From assembly GCA_030737835.1 (NCBI GenBank), contig CM060853.1, positions 13,676,000 through 13,739,999 of the forward strand: a stretch of DNA of 64,000 bases, in the 5' to 3' direction. The stretch's first letter is position 1. The number at the start of each line of letters is the position of its first letter. This DNA comes from Acorus gramineus (taxonomy: Eukaryota > Streptophyta > Magnoliopsida > Acorales > Acoraceae). Both the position numbers and the translations under genes were made by a program. This document shows positions 32,301 to 44,700 of this stretch, piece by piece. The notes below the pieces were generated by a model. That model was given only the letters and a program-made list of their open reading frames with translations. It made no database searches and was not told where the DNA came from.

Positions 32301-33751
32301 GTCTGGGACAAGATGGTGATGGCTTTAAACACAAGTGGTGGAATACTTCATGATGAAGAGGGGAAAAAGGGGGATTGCAAGAAAAAGGCTAAATTTCTGA
32401 AAGCTTTCTCCTGCTCCTGCATGCAGTTTGTTGGTGTATTAGATTGGGTGAAGTTTATTTTGGAGACGAACCACATTTCTAGCATTATGAGGGAAGGAGG
32501 ATTGGAAATTGGGTAGGGTGTACTTTTTTCCCTCTGCTGATGGGAACCTTTTTTTGCCTCTCTTCTTTTTTCTTTTTTTTTGTTTGGGGGGGGAGGAGGA
32601 TAAGGAGATTCCTCGACCCAGTTGTTCAAGGAAATTTTAGTTGATTTAATTTAATCAAGTGACCATTAAAAAAAAAGATATTGAAGTTTAAATAGTACTA
32701 AGGCCTCATAGTCCAGAAAGACAAAACCATTTCTAGTTAAAGTAGGTATATCACCTCATAGCTGCTCCAACAATCATTGGTAAAGCACTCAATTGAAAAG
32801 CCCTACGACGTCCAACGCCATCTGAAATCCATCCACTGAACATACAACCAACAAAGGCACCACCTAAACACGTGCTCACCACAAGGCCTACAAGAAATGT
32901 AAGAGAAACAACCTTATTGAAAAGATCAACAAAAGAAAACACATGAAATATCAATATTTATCATCTAGGCATACCTTCAGCCAATGTATTTCCACCAAAC
33001 CCAAGATCTAAAGAAATGCTTTCTAAAGTTTCATTAACTACTCTGCATTCAAAACAGAGAGACATCAATGAGAAACATGTTACTTTGCCCAGCACTTGCA
33101 ATAATTAGAAGATGTATATGACTCAGTCTCACCCAAGATGATAACCGAACAAGAATGACGAGATGGTGGCCACACAAACATGGGGCAGAGATAGCCTCCA
33201 ACAAGGATTCAAACTTTCCTGCCCCATACTTCCCTGCGAACGGGCTAAGACCGGGAAAAAGCGTCATCTTTACAAATTGAGATTCCATGAAAAGAATTAT
33301 AAGATCCATTTGATGCACATAATTCACATAACATTACAATTTAGCAAAAAGTGTTAATGATAAGACTGAAAGTAAAAATCACCATTGTTGTGAAAACACC
33401 TTTAGCCCTATTTTAACCCTACTTTCCGCCCAATGAAAGATATATACACATTTATATGGGTATGTATACATTCATATGTTTTTTTATATAAACGCACATA
33501 CTCTGGAGGCTAAAAATGGGCTAGACGTATCTTTATTCTTTACAAAGGTATCTAAAAACATCCATTATTGGATCAAGTATTCTAAGTCAGGTACAAGACC
33601 AAGTTCTACAAATCCAACAGAAAAAAAGAGTAATGTAACCACATTGAGATGCAATAAGACCTGTGGAATCCTCTTTGCCTAAAGGCCCTAAACAGCTACC
33701 GAGCTCTCTCGAAGAGCGTTTGTGCACCGACGAGCTGAAATTCCACCTCAT
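29335..33751 (-). CDS. SGB1: SGB1 / plastidic glucose transporter 2-type sugar transporter (MFS), 13 exons
   Basis: Major facilitator monosaccharide transporter with 12 predicted membrane spans; relatives are Golgi SGB1 (At1g79820) and plastid pGlcT2 (At1g67300). Coding exons: 33751-33661, 33244-33133, 33042-32975, 32887-32755, 31997-31898, 31785-31673, 31544-31451, 31110-30960, 30864-30721, 30634-30561, 30473-30385, 30231-30117, 29517-29335. All phases agree and give 488 residues (relatives about 495). Signatures in order: LPHVCVATISSFLFGYHLG, NETLESISLDLGF, SGWISDGVGRRRAFQ, GTGMGLGPPVASLYVTE, RGTYGSFIQIATCLG, CAESPHWLYKRGRLIEAEAE, LFALQQLSGINAVFYFSS, MDKLGRKVLLLGSFLG, FALGAGPVPGLLLPEIFP, RNVVETKGKSLQEIE. 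Exon 2 may use the acceptor TCTTAG at 33245, chosen because it keeps phase. Three donors are weak (GTCTTA, GTCATT, GTTGGT). Its tandem position beside GC5 favours SGB1 over the paralogue. Confidence 0.9.
32030..32640 (+). mobile_element. Decayed LINE fragment in a transporter intron, opposite strand
   Basis: In the intron between 31998 and 32754, the + strand carries a broken zf-RVT-like reading (WITDDNMQYELCGIGG..., SMVHFFFGCKINRW) interrupted by stops, followed by T-rich sequence. The cysteine/HLFF-GC pattern is that of LINE ORF2 zinc-binding regions. The copy is short and heavily degraded; ends are approximate. Confidence 0.5.
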
Positions 33752-34185
33752 CTCCACTTAAATCTCCAATAACACTCTTCCTCGAAACCTGTTCAGTGTC
33801 CCCCACAATCTACATTTGCAAAAAATTTCAAACAGCCTCAATTTCCACTCTACATATAAACATTTCCAAATGTACACAATCCAAACTCATATAGATTCAG
33901 ATACCCAATGACCCATAAAGGATTTCTACATAAATTTGAAACCCAAATCAAATACAAAGACGTGATCTTTACATGTAACAGTAAAGATTTAAGGGGATAA
34001 AAAAAGATCAGATTCAAAACACTGAAAATCAATGCTTCCCAAAAAACTTGGGCATCAAAAGAAATGTAAAGAAAGGATTTTTGTTTCAGGAATCAATGCA
34101 AAAACTGGATTTTTAGATGACCCACATTATAAAAAGATGAAAACTTTTACACAACCCGAAATTGGAGATCACCCACCTCGACCAT
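33696..34185 (-). other. Spliced upstream ORF overlapping the transporter start codon
   Basis: The presumed first exon (up to 34177) ends ATG GTC GAG before a GTGGGT donor. Joined to the acceptor AATGTAG at 33810, the frame continues for 40 residues in all and ends with TAG at 33698-33696. It passes over the main ATG (33751) in another frame. The alternative acceptor 21 bases further keeps the same frame. If transcripts use this exon, the main start would need leaky scanning. The splice model is by eye. Confidence 0.35.
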
Positions 34186-34259
34186 GAGATCTTCCAAAAA
34201 CAAAGAGGGTCCGAAAAAACCGACTCAAGCTCTGAAACTGAAGAAGAAGAAGGAGCCTC

Positions 34260-35796
34260 TTTCGTGGAAATTTAAAACACAGATCCTGACCGTCCGTCAA
34301 CACATCTAATCATTTGGACGGCTCTGATGGGATGATTAACACGGCATTCGCAATAGCACGGTCTGAAATGACTACAATACCCCTACTGTGTTTCCCGCGA
34401 CATCGTTTGCATATCGAAATTTTGGGAGGGTTTTTGTGTCTTTTTGTGCCACATGTGGAACTACAGTGTCCATTGTTGTTTTTGAGTTCGGACATCAATC
34501 GGCGGAGGGACTGACACGTGTCCAACGACACGTGATTCTATAGTAGCACAGTCTGGAAACATCTGAGGCACGTGTTACGTGAAAAGGACGGGTGGGACAC
34601 GTGTCATTTTGCGTGTCGGGCTGGAGTTGACACTGCAACAACTGATGGAGAGAGATAGTACAACCCCCCACATGTGGCCAGTGGCCTTGCTTAAACTAAG
34701 CTAATTATTAATATTATTTAATAATATGATATATATATATATATAAATAATAATCTTACCTAGGCTACGTAGACAAATCTTATAAACCATCTTGCATGTC
34801 CAAACGAACTAGGTTTTTTTTTATCATATATATTTGATGATATCTTGTATGAGAACGTGGAATGACAAAAATCTCATCACCCTCCTATTAAATGAATTTT
34901 CATCACGTGATTATCCCATGAATCACGTATATATTATTTTTTAAAAATATTAAACTCAATCATTTTAAATCATGATCCACCTTTTGTATCAATTTCTAAT
35001 CTTCCAATTCAATGAAGCGAGGTACTGTATCCACACTTTATGCGTGTTTACGTGCACGCGCGCACACGCACACATATACATAAATATGTATTTTTTATAT
35101 AAATATATATATATTTTTTATTAATTTAATATATACTTCAAAATATAAGACATATACAACTGTTTAGCTTCAAACCCTCAAAAAATGTCTTCAACATACA
35201 AAAATGTCTTCAAACTTCAAACTTAGACTATATTTGATTACATGATTGCAAAACGGATTTTTAACAAAAGTTTTTTTTGAAAACTCAGATTTTGAACACA
35301 TTTTCATATAAATCTGTCTGCAGCTTTTAACCCCAATTTTCTATTTGAAAACTAGTTTAAGAAAAGTAATTTCTTGTAAACTCAAAAGCTACCCAGAACC
35401 ATTTCTAAACGGGGCCTTAGCTTACATTTATATCTTGAAAACTAACTAAAAATACGGTGAGGATAAAAGTTTTTCTTAAAGTGCACGTCTCATATTTTAT
35501 AGACAAAACATGTCCTTCACACAAACTTAAAATATATACTTTAATGAATTTCATATATCTCACCTTGCAAAAAAAATAAAATAAAAAATTACACATCTCA
35601 TTTCACGGGCATATACCCCGTTAGCAGAAATGGGACTGCACGTTTGGACGATATCATACACCAGAAGAGAGAGGCATTGCTGGAGTTTGAAAAGAGCAAG
35701 CCATTGGATGCAAATGAAACATTAAAACTACCAATTCAAATCAATTAATCACATATTTCTGAAGATTGATGGATCCGGTTTACCAGTATTTCATGG
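34260..35796. other. Transporter promoter / GC5 3' UTR interval
   Basis: Leader sequence of the transporter is expected near 34180-34260 (CT-rich on the - strand). Several ACACGTG/CACGTGT motifs occur at about 34510-34620, which contain the G-box core CACGTG used by bZIP/bHLH factors. The rest is AT-rich with a (TA) tract near 34730-34745. The GC5 3' UTR should lie just below 35797. Confidence 0.4.
34513..34604. promoter_or_regulatory. Cluster of G-box/ABRE-like ACGTG motifs upstream of the sugar transporter
   Basis: CACGTG-containing motifs occur at about 34515, 34529, 34569 and 34599 (GACACGTGTCC, ACACGTGATT, GCACGTGTTACGTG, GACACGTGTCA), 250-350 bp upstream of the probable transcription start. 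Clustered ACGTG elements commonly bind bZIP (ABF/GBF) factors; regulation by light, ABA or sugar is inference only. Confidence 0.45.
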
Positions 35797-38700
35797 TCAA
35801 GAGGTGGCGGTGGATGAACACAGCATCTGTATCTGTTGATCCACAAACAATGTGTGAAAAAAAGAATGGTAGAAGCAGATCAATTACAGGAACATGAGCT
35901 AGGTTGACACACGTAATTTCAGATAGACAGAGAGATGGGGGGGCGTGTGATTGCAGAAGATATACCTTGTTTACAAGCAAGTCTACTTGCTCTCTGTACA
36001 TCTCCTTTAGGTCCATTATGTCGGCTCGCAGTTCTTCGAGCTACAAAACCGAGGTCAAATCTCACATATAACTAATATAAGACTTGAGAAGAAGAGTATA
36101 TAGATTTCATTTTTAAATATACTCAAATGTACCATGGAATAGTTATATTCAGTAAATTTAAAGTAAAACCAATGTGTTGAATATATTATTTATCATATAT
36201 TTGAAAATAATATTTTTTTAGATATCAACATTTATTATTTACGATTAATATTGATGTGATTCACATAAACTAAATGTGATTCACATCAACATTTTAGAAG
36301 TAGCTTTTATAATAGAAAACGAGAGAGATGTTATAAATTAAATTTGGATGAGAAATATTTTAAAATAGAACAGAGATGAAGATAGAGATTTAGGTTGGAG
36401 TTGGTATATGATGTGATGCTGTAAAAGCACTTTTTTTAATTATCTTAATGAATTTGAGATCCCTATAATAGAGACCCTATTGAAGATGCTCTTGTGCACT
36501 TGAAGCTCCATCAGAAGTTCCAAAGATTTCACTAGTTCACAATTATGAGTGAAAATGCAGTTTAAAAATATGGCACCTGTTCGTCACGTTCACCCATAAG
36601 CTCCAGCGCTGAAGAATGCCGCCTCCTAAGTGCTTCAAGCTCTGCTCGTATGCCTGGCAAAAGGGATGATTCTGCCCGCAATTTTTCACACTGCGAAAAA
36701 TAGGACGAGTGAATATGTCTTCAGCACATGAAATGGAAGCATTCGATAATGCCATGATAAAGTATTTCTTACCTGTGCTGTCATTTTAACTAGTTCTTCA
36801 GCCAGAGAGTCGCGGATGGATTCCAAAGAAGCCTGCAAGTGTATGAAGTGAAGAAATTAGCAGATGCCCTGTCATATATATGCAAGCATTAAAAGTCATC
36901 AAGATGGCACATGGATCACAAGATTTCTGGACTTCGAAACAATTTGAAGAAAGAGTGCTGGTACACTTTTTTTTCCAGCCCAATTCCAGTCTCATATGCA
37001 TTGATAGAAAATCATCGAAACATATACTCACATTAACGAGGTATATGCTTCGATAAAAAAATTTTATATTTTCTAAAAACGCAACCATGCAATTCATTAG
37101 AGTTTATGCTTCATTTTTTATAAAAGCATGCATCTCATTAGATGAGGTATACTACTTATAAAAAATTCCAAACATCTTGTAAACTGGAATTGGAGTTGGA
37201 AAAAGGGTTGTACATAACATTATCCTTTGAAGAAACTGTAAGAAAAGGATGAAACACCATTAATCTACACATTATTGCCAAACAACTGTTTAATGTCTCT
37301 ATGAAGTATAGGATCGATGTTCATGCATCTAGAAGATATTAAAGGTTCTGTAAAACAGCTATTGCAAATCCTAGAAGTCTAGACAGATGTATGAATGATT
37401 ACATGGCATAAAACATAAAATCCAGCATGAGAAAAAATCATCTTCAAAGTTTGTCATCTACATCTTCCAGTGTTGCCACCCCTTTTAAACCTACAATGTA
37501 ACACCTCAGGCTCAAGAAGATATTGTCCATTTCGCTCCCAGACAGTATCACTGCTTTAATTGTGTTTTAAAACTATAAACCTATTGAGGGGCAAAGCGGA
37601 CAATATCTTATTGTGTAAAACTTGAGTCGTTACATATAATCACCTACCCGGCACTACAATAGATAAACATAGAATGGACAACAAATACCAACAAATTTAT
37701 GGTAAAATATAGGTTAGCCCCCCAATTTTTTTGCGTTGGGATGCAATACAGAAAGAAACATTTAGTTTCGTGGTTCATACCAAACGAGATATGTATGATG
37801 CCAGTTCACCATCTTTCTGGCGCAGACTAACTTCAAAAGCACTTGGGGTCATGCTTCTCAGGAAGTAAGAATTCGCAGTCGCTTCACCTGAAAACCTCCT
37901 TTCCAGAGGAACATTGTCCGATGAGTCTAGTGACGTTTGCAGGAAAAAGCTTTGATCCATGCTGCTTAAACTCTCACCACTTGTGAGTCGGGGAAGGCTT
38001 CCTGACAAGAAAATAAGTAAAATAACAGGATGGGATGTGTTTAAAAGAGCACATGATTCCATATGTACACAAACATTAAATTTTACCGTTTGCAACATAA
38101 GGACTTGTCTGCTTAGTTGTTAGACCTTGATCAGCAAGTACAGATGATTCAAGATGTGCAGATTTCTCCTGCTCTAACCTGGCTGTCCTCTCACGTTCCA
38201 GCTCCTGCGAACCAATTCTCGATTTAAAACAATGAAGTGAACCTTATAAATGGATTGATTAAGCCAATTCTTCATTTAAAACATAAGACACATGAATTCA
38301 GGCCAAATTAAGCAAGTTAATAAAGTCAAGGGACACTCTTTTCAGTACATCAAACAACGTTATACAGCTGTCCATAAGTAGGGAGAAATAATCAGTTTTG
38401 TTGATTAGGATTTCCCCGATATTAACTTCTCTCACTGGAAATGAACATGCAGAATAAGGGGGGGTAATGTCATGTATATAAATGGAAAATAAGAAGAATG
38501 AGGATATTAGATAATACAGTGCATAGAAATTTTACAAAGCCTTGTGTATCATATACAGAGGTTTATTATCCAATAACTATTTTCAGATGATTAGAATCAA
38601 ATCTAAAAAAATATCCAATTGCTGCATTCAAAAGCAGAGAAACATAACAAGAGGTACTAGCATGGAATGGCTATAAAAATTGTGAATATACCATTTAAAT

Positions 38701-41700
38701 GAAACAGATTTAATACATAAATTTCAATAACAAATAAATAAATCTAGCTGGCAAGCTCATTCCAAAAACTGATTTTTAAGCATTGACAATTACCACATGA
38801 TTAACAACACTGCCTTCCACAGTCTTCAATCAAAGAATTAGCGTCTCAAGCAACATCAACAAAAAAGTTACCTTCTCCAAAAGTTCACGATGTTCCTTTT
38901 CTTTTTGCAACTCCTGTTTTTGTTTACTTCTAAGCTCTTTGATCTCATCTTCAAGTTGCCTGGTACGGCCTTCTTGAGTGGCGGCCTCCTCCTTTGCAGC
39001 AAGATATTCTTGTCTGCTCTCAGAGGCCCTCTGTCTCTCCTTTTCAAGCGTTCGACTGAGTTGTGTTTGTTCTGCTCGAAGACAAGAGATCTGCAATGCA
39101 TCATCCTAGCAAATTAGCACTCAGTATAGACTTGCATTATCCTTGTGAATCAATAAATGTAATTCAGAAGTAGAAAACCTGAGTTTCCAGAACAGCCATT
39201 CGGGATAAAGTTTGGGATAGGCGATCATTCATTGATCGTTCGCTCTCTTCAGCAGCTGCAGCCTTGGCTTCTGCCTCCTGTCAGTGAAAGTAATAGCCAA
39301 AGAAATTCAGGAAATTTTATAAGAAAAAAATCAGAAAAAAGTTACTAATGACTAATGAGAAAAGGACGATGACCTGCAAACGAGAGTTTAGAGACCTCTC
39401 CACACCTGCCCAAGCTTCCGCCCTTCTGGCAATTGTCTCCTGTTAGATACAAAATGGGCCTGTCAATCAGTTTGTTCTTATTTTCAATTTTCTTAAGTAG
39501 GTTAAAATATTATAATTATTTGTCGGATAAAGCAATATTTTCACTGGAACAGAAGTTCACTGCATGGTGATCCATACTGAAACTTCTTATATTTTCAGAA
39601 GTCCTCAAATTTATTTCAGAAGTCCTTGAATTCAGAAGTCTTTGAATTGTAAGCATTAGATATAGAAGTTTTTTTAAAAATAGAAACTTATTAACTAGAT
39701 AACCTGCATGGCTTCAATCTGCCTAAGAAGTGGCCTTGTTGATTCTGGAACTTGTGTGATCAACTCCTCACAACGAAGCTCACTTGCCTGGACCAATATC
39801 ACAGAGATACCATTCATCACAGCCATATAAATTAAATTCAATATAAGCAATGGATAAAAATCAAATAAAGGAATAGAAAAGTCCTATTTGAACAGCGGAA
39901 TGAAGAGAACAAACTTGATAACGTTTTTGAAGATCATCAATGTCTCGTCGAAGCATTTCTTCTCTGAAAACAGCCTACAACAGATAAAAAATAAAAATAA
40001 ATATAAGAAAATGTATCACAATTAACTCTTAATACAAGTAGATGATACATTTAGGATAAAAAAATTTACCTGTTGCTCTGTTCTACTTAAAGTTTGCCTC
40101 AACTCTTCAAGAGTTTGAACTAACATAGCTTCACGCTCTCCGGACTCTTTCAAACGACGCTCAAGTTCAATTTTGGCCTCACTATTTGCTCGTGCTTCTG
40201 CTAATGCTTCAGCCTCCTTGGCAGCATTCAGAGCATTGGTGTAAATTTCTTTTTGAGCAGCCAGTTCTGCCTGACTTTTCTCTATTGTTTCCTGCAGTAA
40301 CTTTTCTGTTGCCGCTTTGTCACGCTTCATACTTTCTACTTTCGTCTCCTCTACCTATAACATTATGAAGACGTTCAAACTCAATTACTCGAATCAGAAA
40401 AAAGCATTGTAGAACCATCAGTAATTGATATAGCTTCCAATGATGTATTGCTGCAGCACAATAGACAGGGACAAAAAGAAGAAACAAAAATTATCTGAAT
40501 CCATCCAGAAGCACTATTGGACATTCATAGTGATACAATTCCCAAAAAATAACAGCAAATGCATCTCTGTGACTGTGGGATAATTAACAGATACATGTTG
40601 TATGTAAATATAAGCTGCCTTTAACTCAAGACTTCTTCATAGCAAAATTTTATCTAAGTTAATGGGTGCTTAATGCAGAATAAAGGTTTTCAGATATTCA
40701 TGCGCAGATATGAAAACCTGAGTTTTATACATCTGTGATTCAACATGTACAATTTTGACTTCAATAATGACCTGCATTGTAGCTCACAAAGTGGATTCCT
40801 AAATCCTTTCATGCTTTGACAGGTGAGATGAAGATGCGAATGGATCTTCCTAATAAAGGGATTTCCATTTGTTGCTGAACTCAAGTACCTAACCTATGAA
40901 TTAAACTAAGAAAAAGAAAGCTCTAGCACAATTTCAGCAGCTGTTTCTTCAATTAAACTTCACAATTCTACCAGAACAATTTAACATCTGGGAGTCTAGT
41001 TCAGATAATGGGATACATCTGAATCAATACTAATATGTAATTGACTTAAGAAGAGATATTTAATTGAAGAAAAACTGCTAGATGATCAAATCCTCATTTC
41101 CTCCCTTTTCTTTTGTACAATGATCTATATCTTTTGTCAACAACACAAGTTCAAACGAGCAGGCTATCAGTACAAGTACCTGAAGCTTGGAATTTAGCCT
41201 TTGCTTTTCTTCTTCAAACTCTCTAATCTGACTTCCACACCAAAAGGTTGGGAAAGCATGTCAATATGCAATATCTGCAACATACCGAGTATAATACCTT
41301 TTACAACCAAAATAGTGTGAATGCATACCTGAGCCCTTAGTTTCCTGATCTGAGCTTCCTGGGCCGCTTGCTTTTTGGATAGCTCCTCACCTGTTCAAAA
41401 AAATCAAGCAGAGAGCAATGAGAGGCATTGTTTAGATCACAGCCTCCTCAACTGTGCAAAAATTCAAAGCAAATGGTAATGAGAAGCAACGTTTAAATCA
41501 CTTTTCAAGATCTGGTGGGAATCATTTAAAACAAGTCAATAAGAAACTCGATCAATATCTACACTATTATTTAAGAAAGAATAGAAGTATTTTAGTATTT
41601 TACAAAATACATTAATAATAAGACATGGCGATGCAAAATTTTGCAACATACTGGCAAAAAAGTGATTTCTAAATCATTATAGAACAAATTGTAATGGTTG

Positions 41701-44700
41701 GAGAACTGGTGATCACAGAGCGAGAATGTAATTGTAGGGAGTTTTTGCAGCTCCACCTTCGGCCATGACTTGGTTAATTATTTCATCCTTTTCTTTCAAC
41801 AGAGCAGTCGCATCACTTTTTTTATTTTGCTCTCTCCTTAAAGCATCTCTTTCACGAGTAAGAGCATACACCTGAAAAAAGAAATAACAGGTTAATGTTA
41901 GATGTGCATTGCTTGCAAACCAAGTATGGAAGCCCACCAAAGGGAATGGGAACTGAATTTCTTATACTTGGGTCAATTAGGTAAATTTACTTGTTGGTTT
42001 TGAAATTCAGTACGTAAGAGAACAACAAAGGAACAAAAAGTAGTCTGTGAATCAATCTGAATTCGCAAACACCCTAACATTGTTCTCTTCCCGTGAGTAT
42101 TTTATATGGAATTCTATCATTCACTTTTCTTGGTATCATATATGGACAATAAAGGAAATAAGGTTCCAATAGGTGGTTCCCATAGTAAGGCTAACCCCAG
42201 AAAATTGAGGCTTGCTTCATCACAAAATGACTAATGGAATGAGAAATTTACAGCACTCCTGGATTTGACTCATTGCATGATGCATATCACCCAACAATCA
42301 CCAAAACTCTATCATGACTTTGAAGAGGAAAAGTTTTTCATGCTACAGAATTTTAAATATAGCAATTTACGAATAATTAATAGAGAAAGTAAATTATCTA
42401 CTGTACAGGCCAATTAAATGCATGGAGTTGTAATTTCCAAAAAAGAAAGAAAGAAAGAAAATTAGGTCAACAGCTATACTTTTAAATGGATTGCATGCTC
42501 TTGGATGTTCAATAGAAAAATAGGAACAAATTTCACTATTTGAATTTTCGCAGCTGCAAGATTTTTGATATTGCAATACATCATTGATGCAATGAAAATA
42601 TCCCTCTTGTACACAGTAGACAAGGGATCTCTATTAGAATGCAATAAAATATCATTGAACTTTTATAGCTGCATTCACAATTAACAGGAGGTTATGTAAG
42701 CCCAAGCTCAATGCAGAAAAATGTGTCAATAGAAAAAGAAAGCAACTGAAATGAGAGGGTGTGTGAGAGGAAGGAAGCATTCTCTTAAATGAAGTTCAAC
42801 AACTCATTTAATAAGTTTGAAATAACTAAAGAGCTTCATGGATAGATTGGTGGTGTCATATATAGATTGTAGGGTCCTTTTCTCATTTGTAGTCCAAGAA
42901 CTAGAAAACAACTCCTAAACATCATGTATCAGGATCTTCAAATCCTTAGACCATTTGGCATGAGGATTCCTGATATGATTTCCACAACAATTAAATGGCA
43001 ACTGGCAGTCAAAGAAGAGAAGGTCCAGCAAATAAGGAATCAAATGATCACACCTAAAATCAGAACATATTTATCCTAAATAAATAATTAACTTTTCCAT
43101 CTTAGTTTCTTACAAAAGAAAAATATGTTCCACAAAATTTCTAAATCCCATAAGCATTAAGCAAGCATTGACTGTCAAAAATTTATATTACCTTTTTTTC
43201 AAGAGATGCCACCCTTTGATGGTACTCCTCTCGCAGAGCATCAATTTCTACCTCGGATGATTTTCTCTGCATGACAAGCACCATAATACATCAAATCCCG
43301 ACAAGCACAATTTTTTGTACCATATAAATGATGAACATATAATGATAAACATTTGGCTATATAGTCAAGTTATCTCACAATTAAGCCTCATTAACTAAAA
43401 TTTAACTCCATCACAAACTATTTTTTCCAGCAAGACTGCCAAGACGTAGTTACTAAAAGACCATATACTCATATTTAAATAAGAAGGCAACCCAGGTGAT
43501 AATATTACAATACAAATGACTATACCAGATGTGAGGATTATTCCGGTGGCTTAAATAACATTCAGATTGCCCTCGAGCAGGCTTCTGTTTCTTCACTCAC
43601 TGGCAAAGCCTGGTGGTTTGCACAATGAACAGACCATCATAACATTGGCAGCCGAGACAATCATACCATAGTTTTTGGTTTTCTGAGTCCATGAAATACT
43701 ACAGCTCATAAGATGACCTGGACTTATATAATTACTCTAGCTAAAAAGGTCTGGCTTCTAGATCTGTCTGTACTTTGCAAACAACAAGCAGAACAAGCAT
43801 TCGCTATTGGCCAAGTGAAATATTAATATATGTGCATGTGGAATACTTATAGGCTGAATCATCAAGCTCAGGAGTATAAGAAAACTTCTCCAAGTTTGAG
43901 CCAACAAATATATTGTCCCATCAGCAAATGATACATATGAAGATGAAACAGAAATGGAACTGCTCTTCAACTCTTTTATTTTATTATATATTGTTGTGTC
44001 AAATGTCATACTAAAACATAACATGTGAAGAAGGTATTAATCTTCATTATTTATAATGTATAATGTGGCTTCAACTTATTTAAGTCTGCTACTTAGGAAT
44101 ATTCTACAGATGTTTACTTCATCAGAGAGTATAGAACCACCAAATAAAATCAATGAATTTGGCCAAAAGAATATATTCATATAAAATGAACCAGGAAATC
44201 ATGCCTATTTATAAAGCACTAGTATAACAGAACCAAATTTGACATCCCCAAAAAAAAAAAATTCAATGCAGTATTGCAAGCAACAACATAGATATAAGAA
44301 AAATGAATAGTATTTGGGCATTCTCTAATCTTTAATAAAATTGAGATAGGATGCCTACCATTTTTTTGAAAAATTATGAATGTAATATAGGTCCCTACCT
44401 ACCTTCAGATCCTCAATTGTGGATTTCAAATGTTCATTTTCATTCATCAACCTTGCAATCTCATCAGCTTTTGCCTGCAACAGCATTCAATCATCAAAAA
44501 ACTTAGCATATTGGGGAAATAGAATACCTTTGAAGTGGAGTACACAGGATAATATATTATCAAATTTCTTTTAGACACGAGGAAAATTTAAAAAAAAAAT
44601 TAGTGCAGGAAGATAGGTAATATAGAAATAGGGGACACTCAGGGAACATTAAGAAAGAATATGTGTGGCTGTCATGGCCAACAAGAATAGGAGTGAACTC

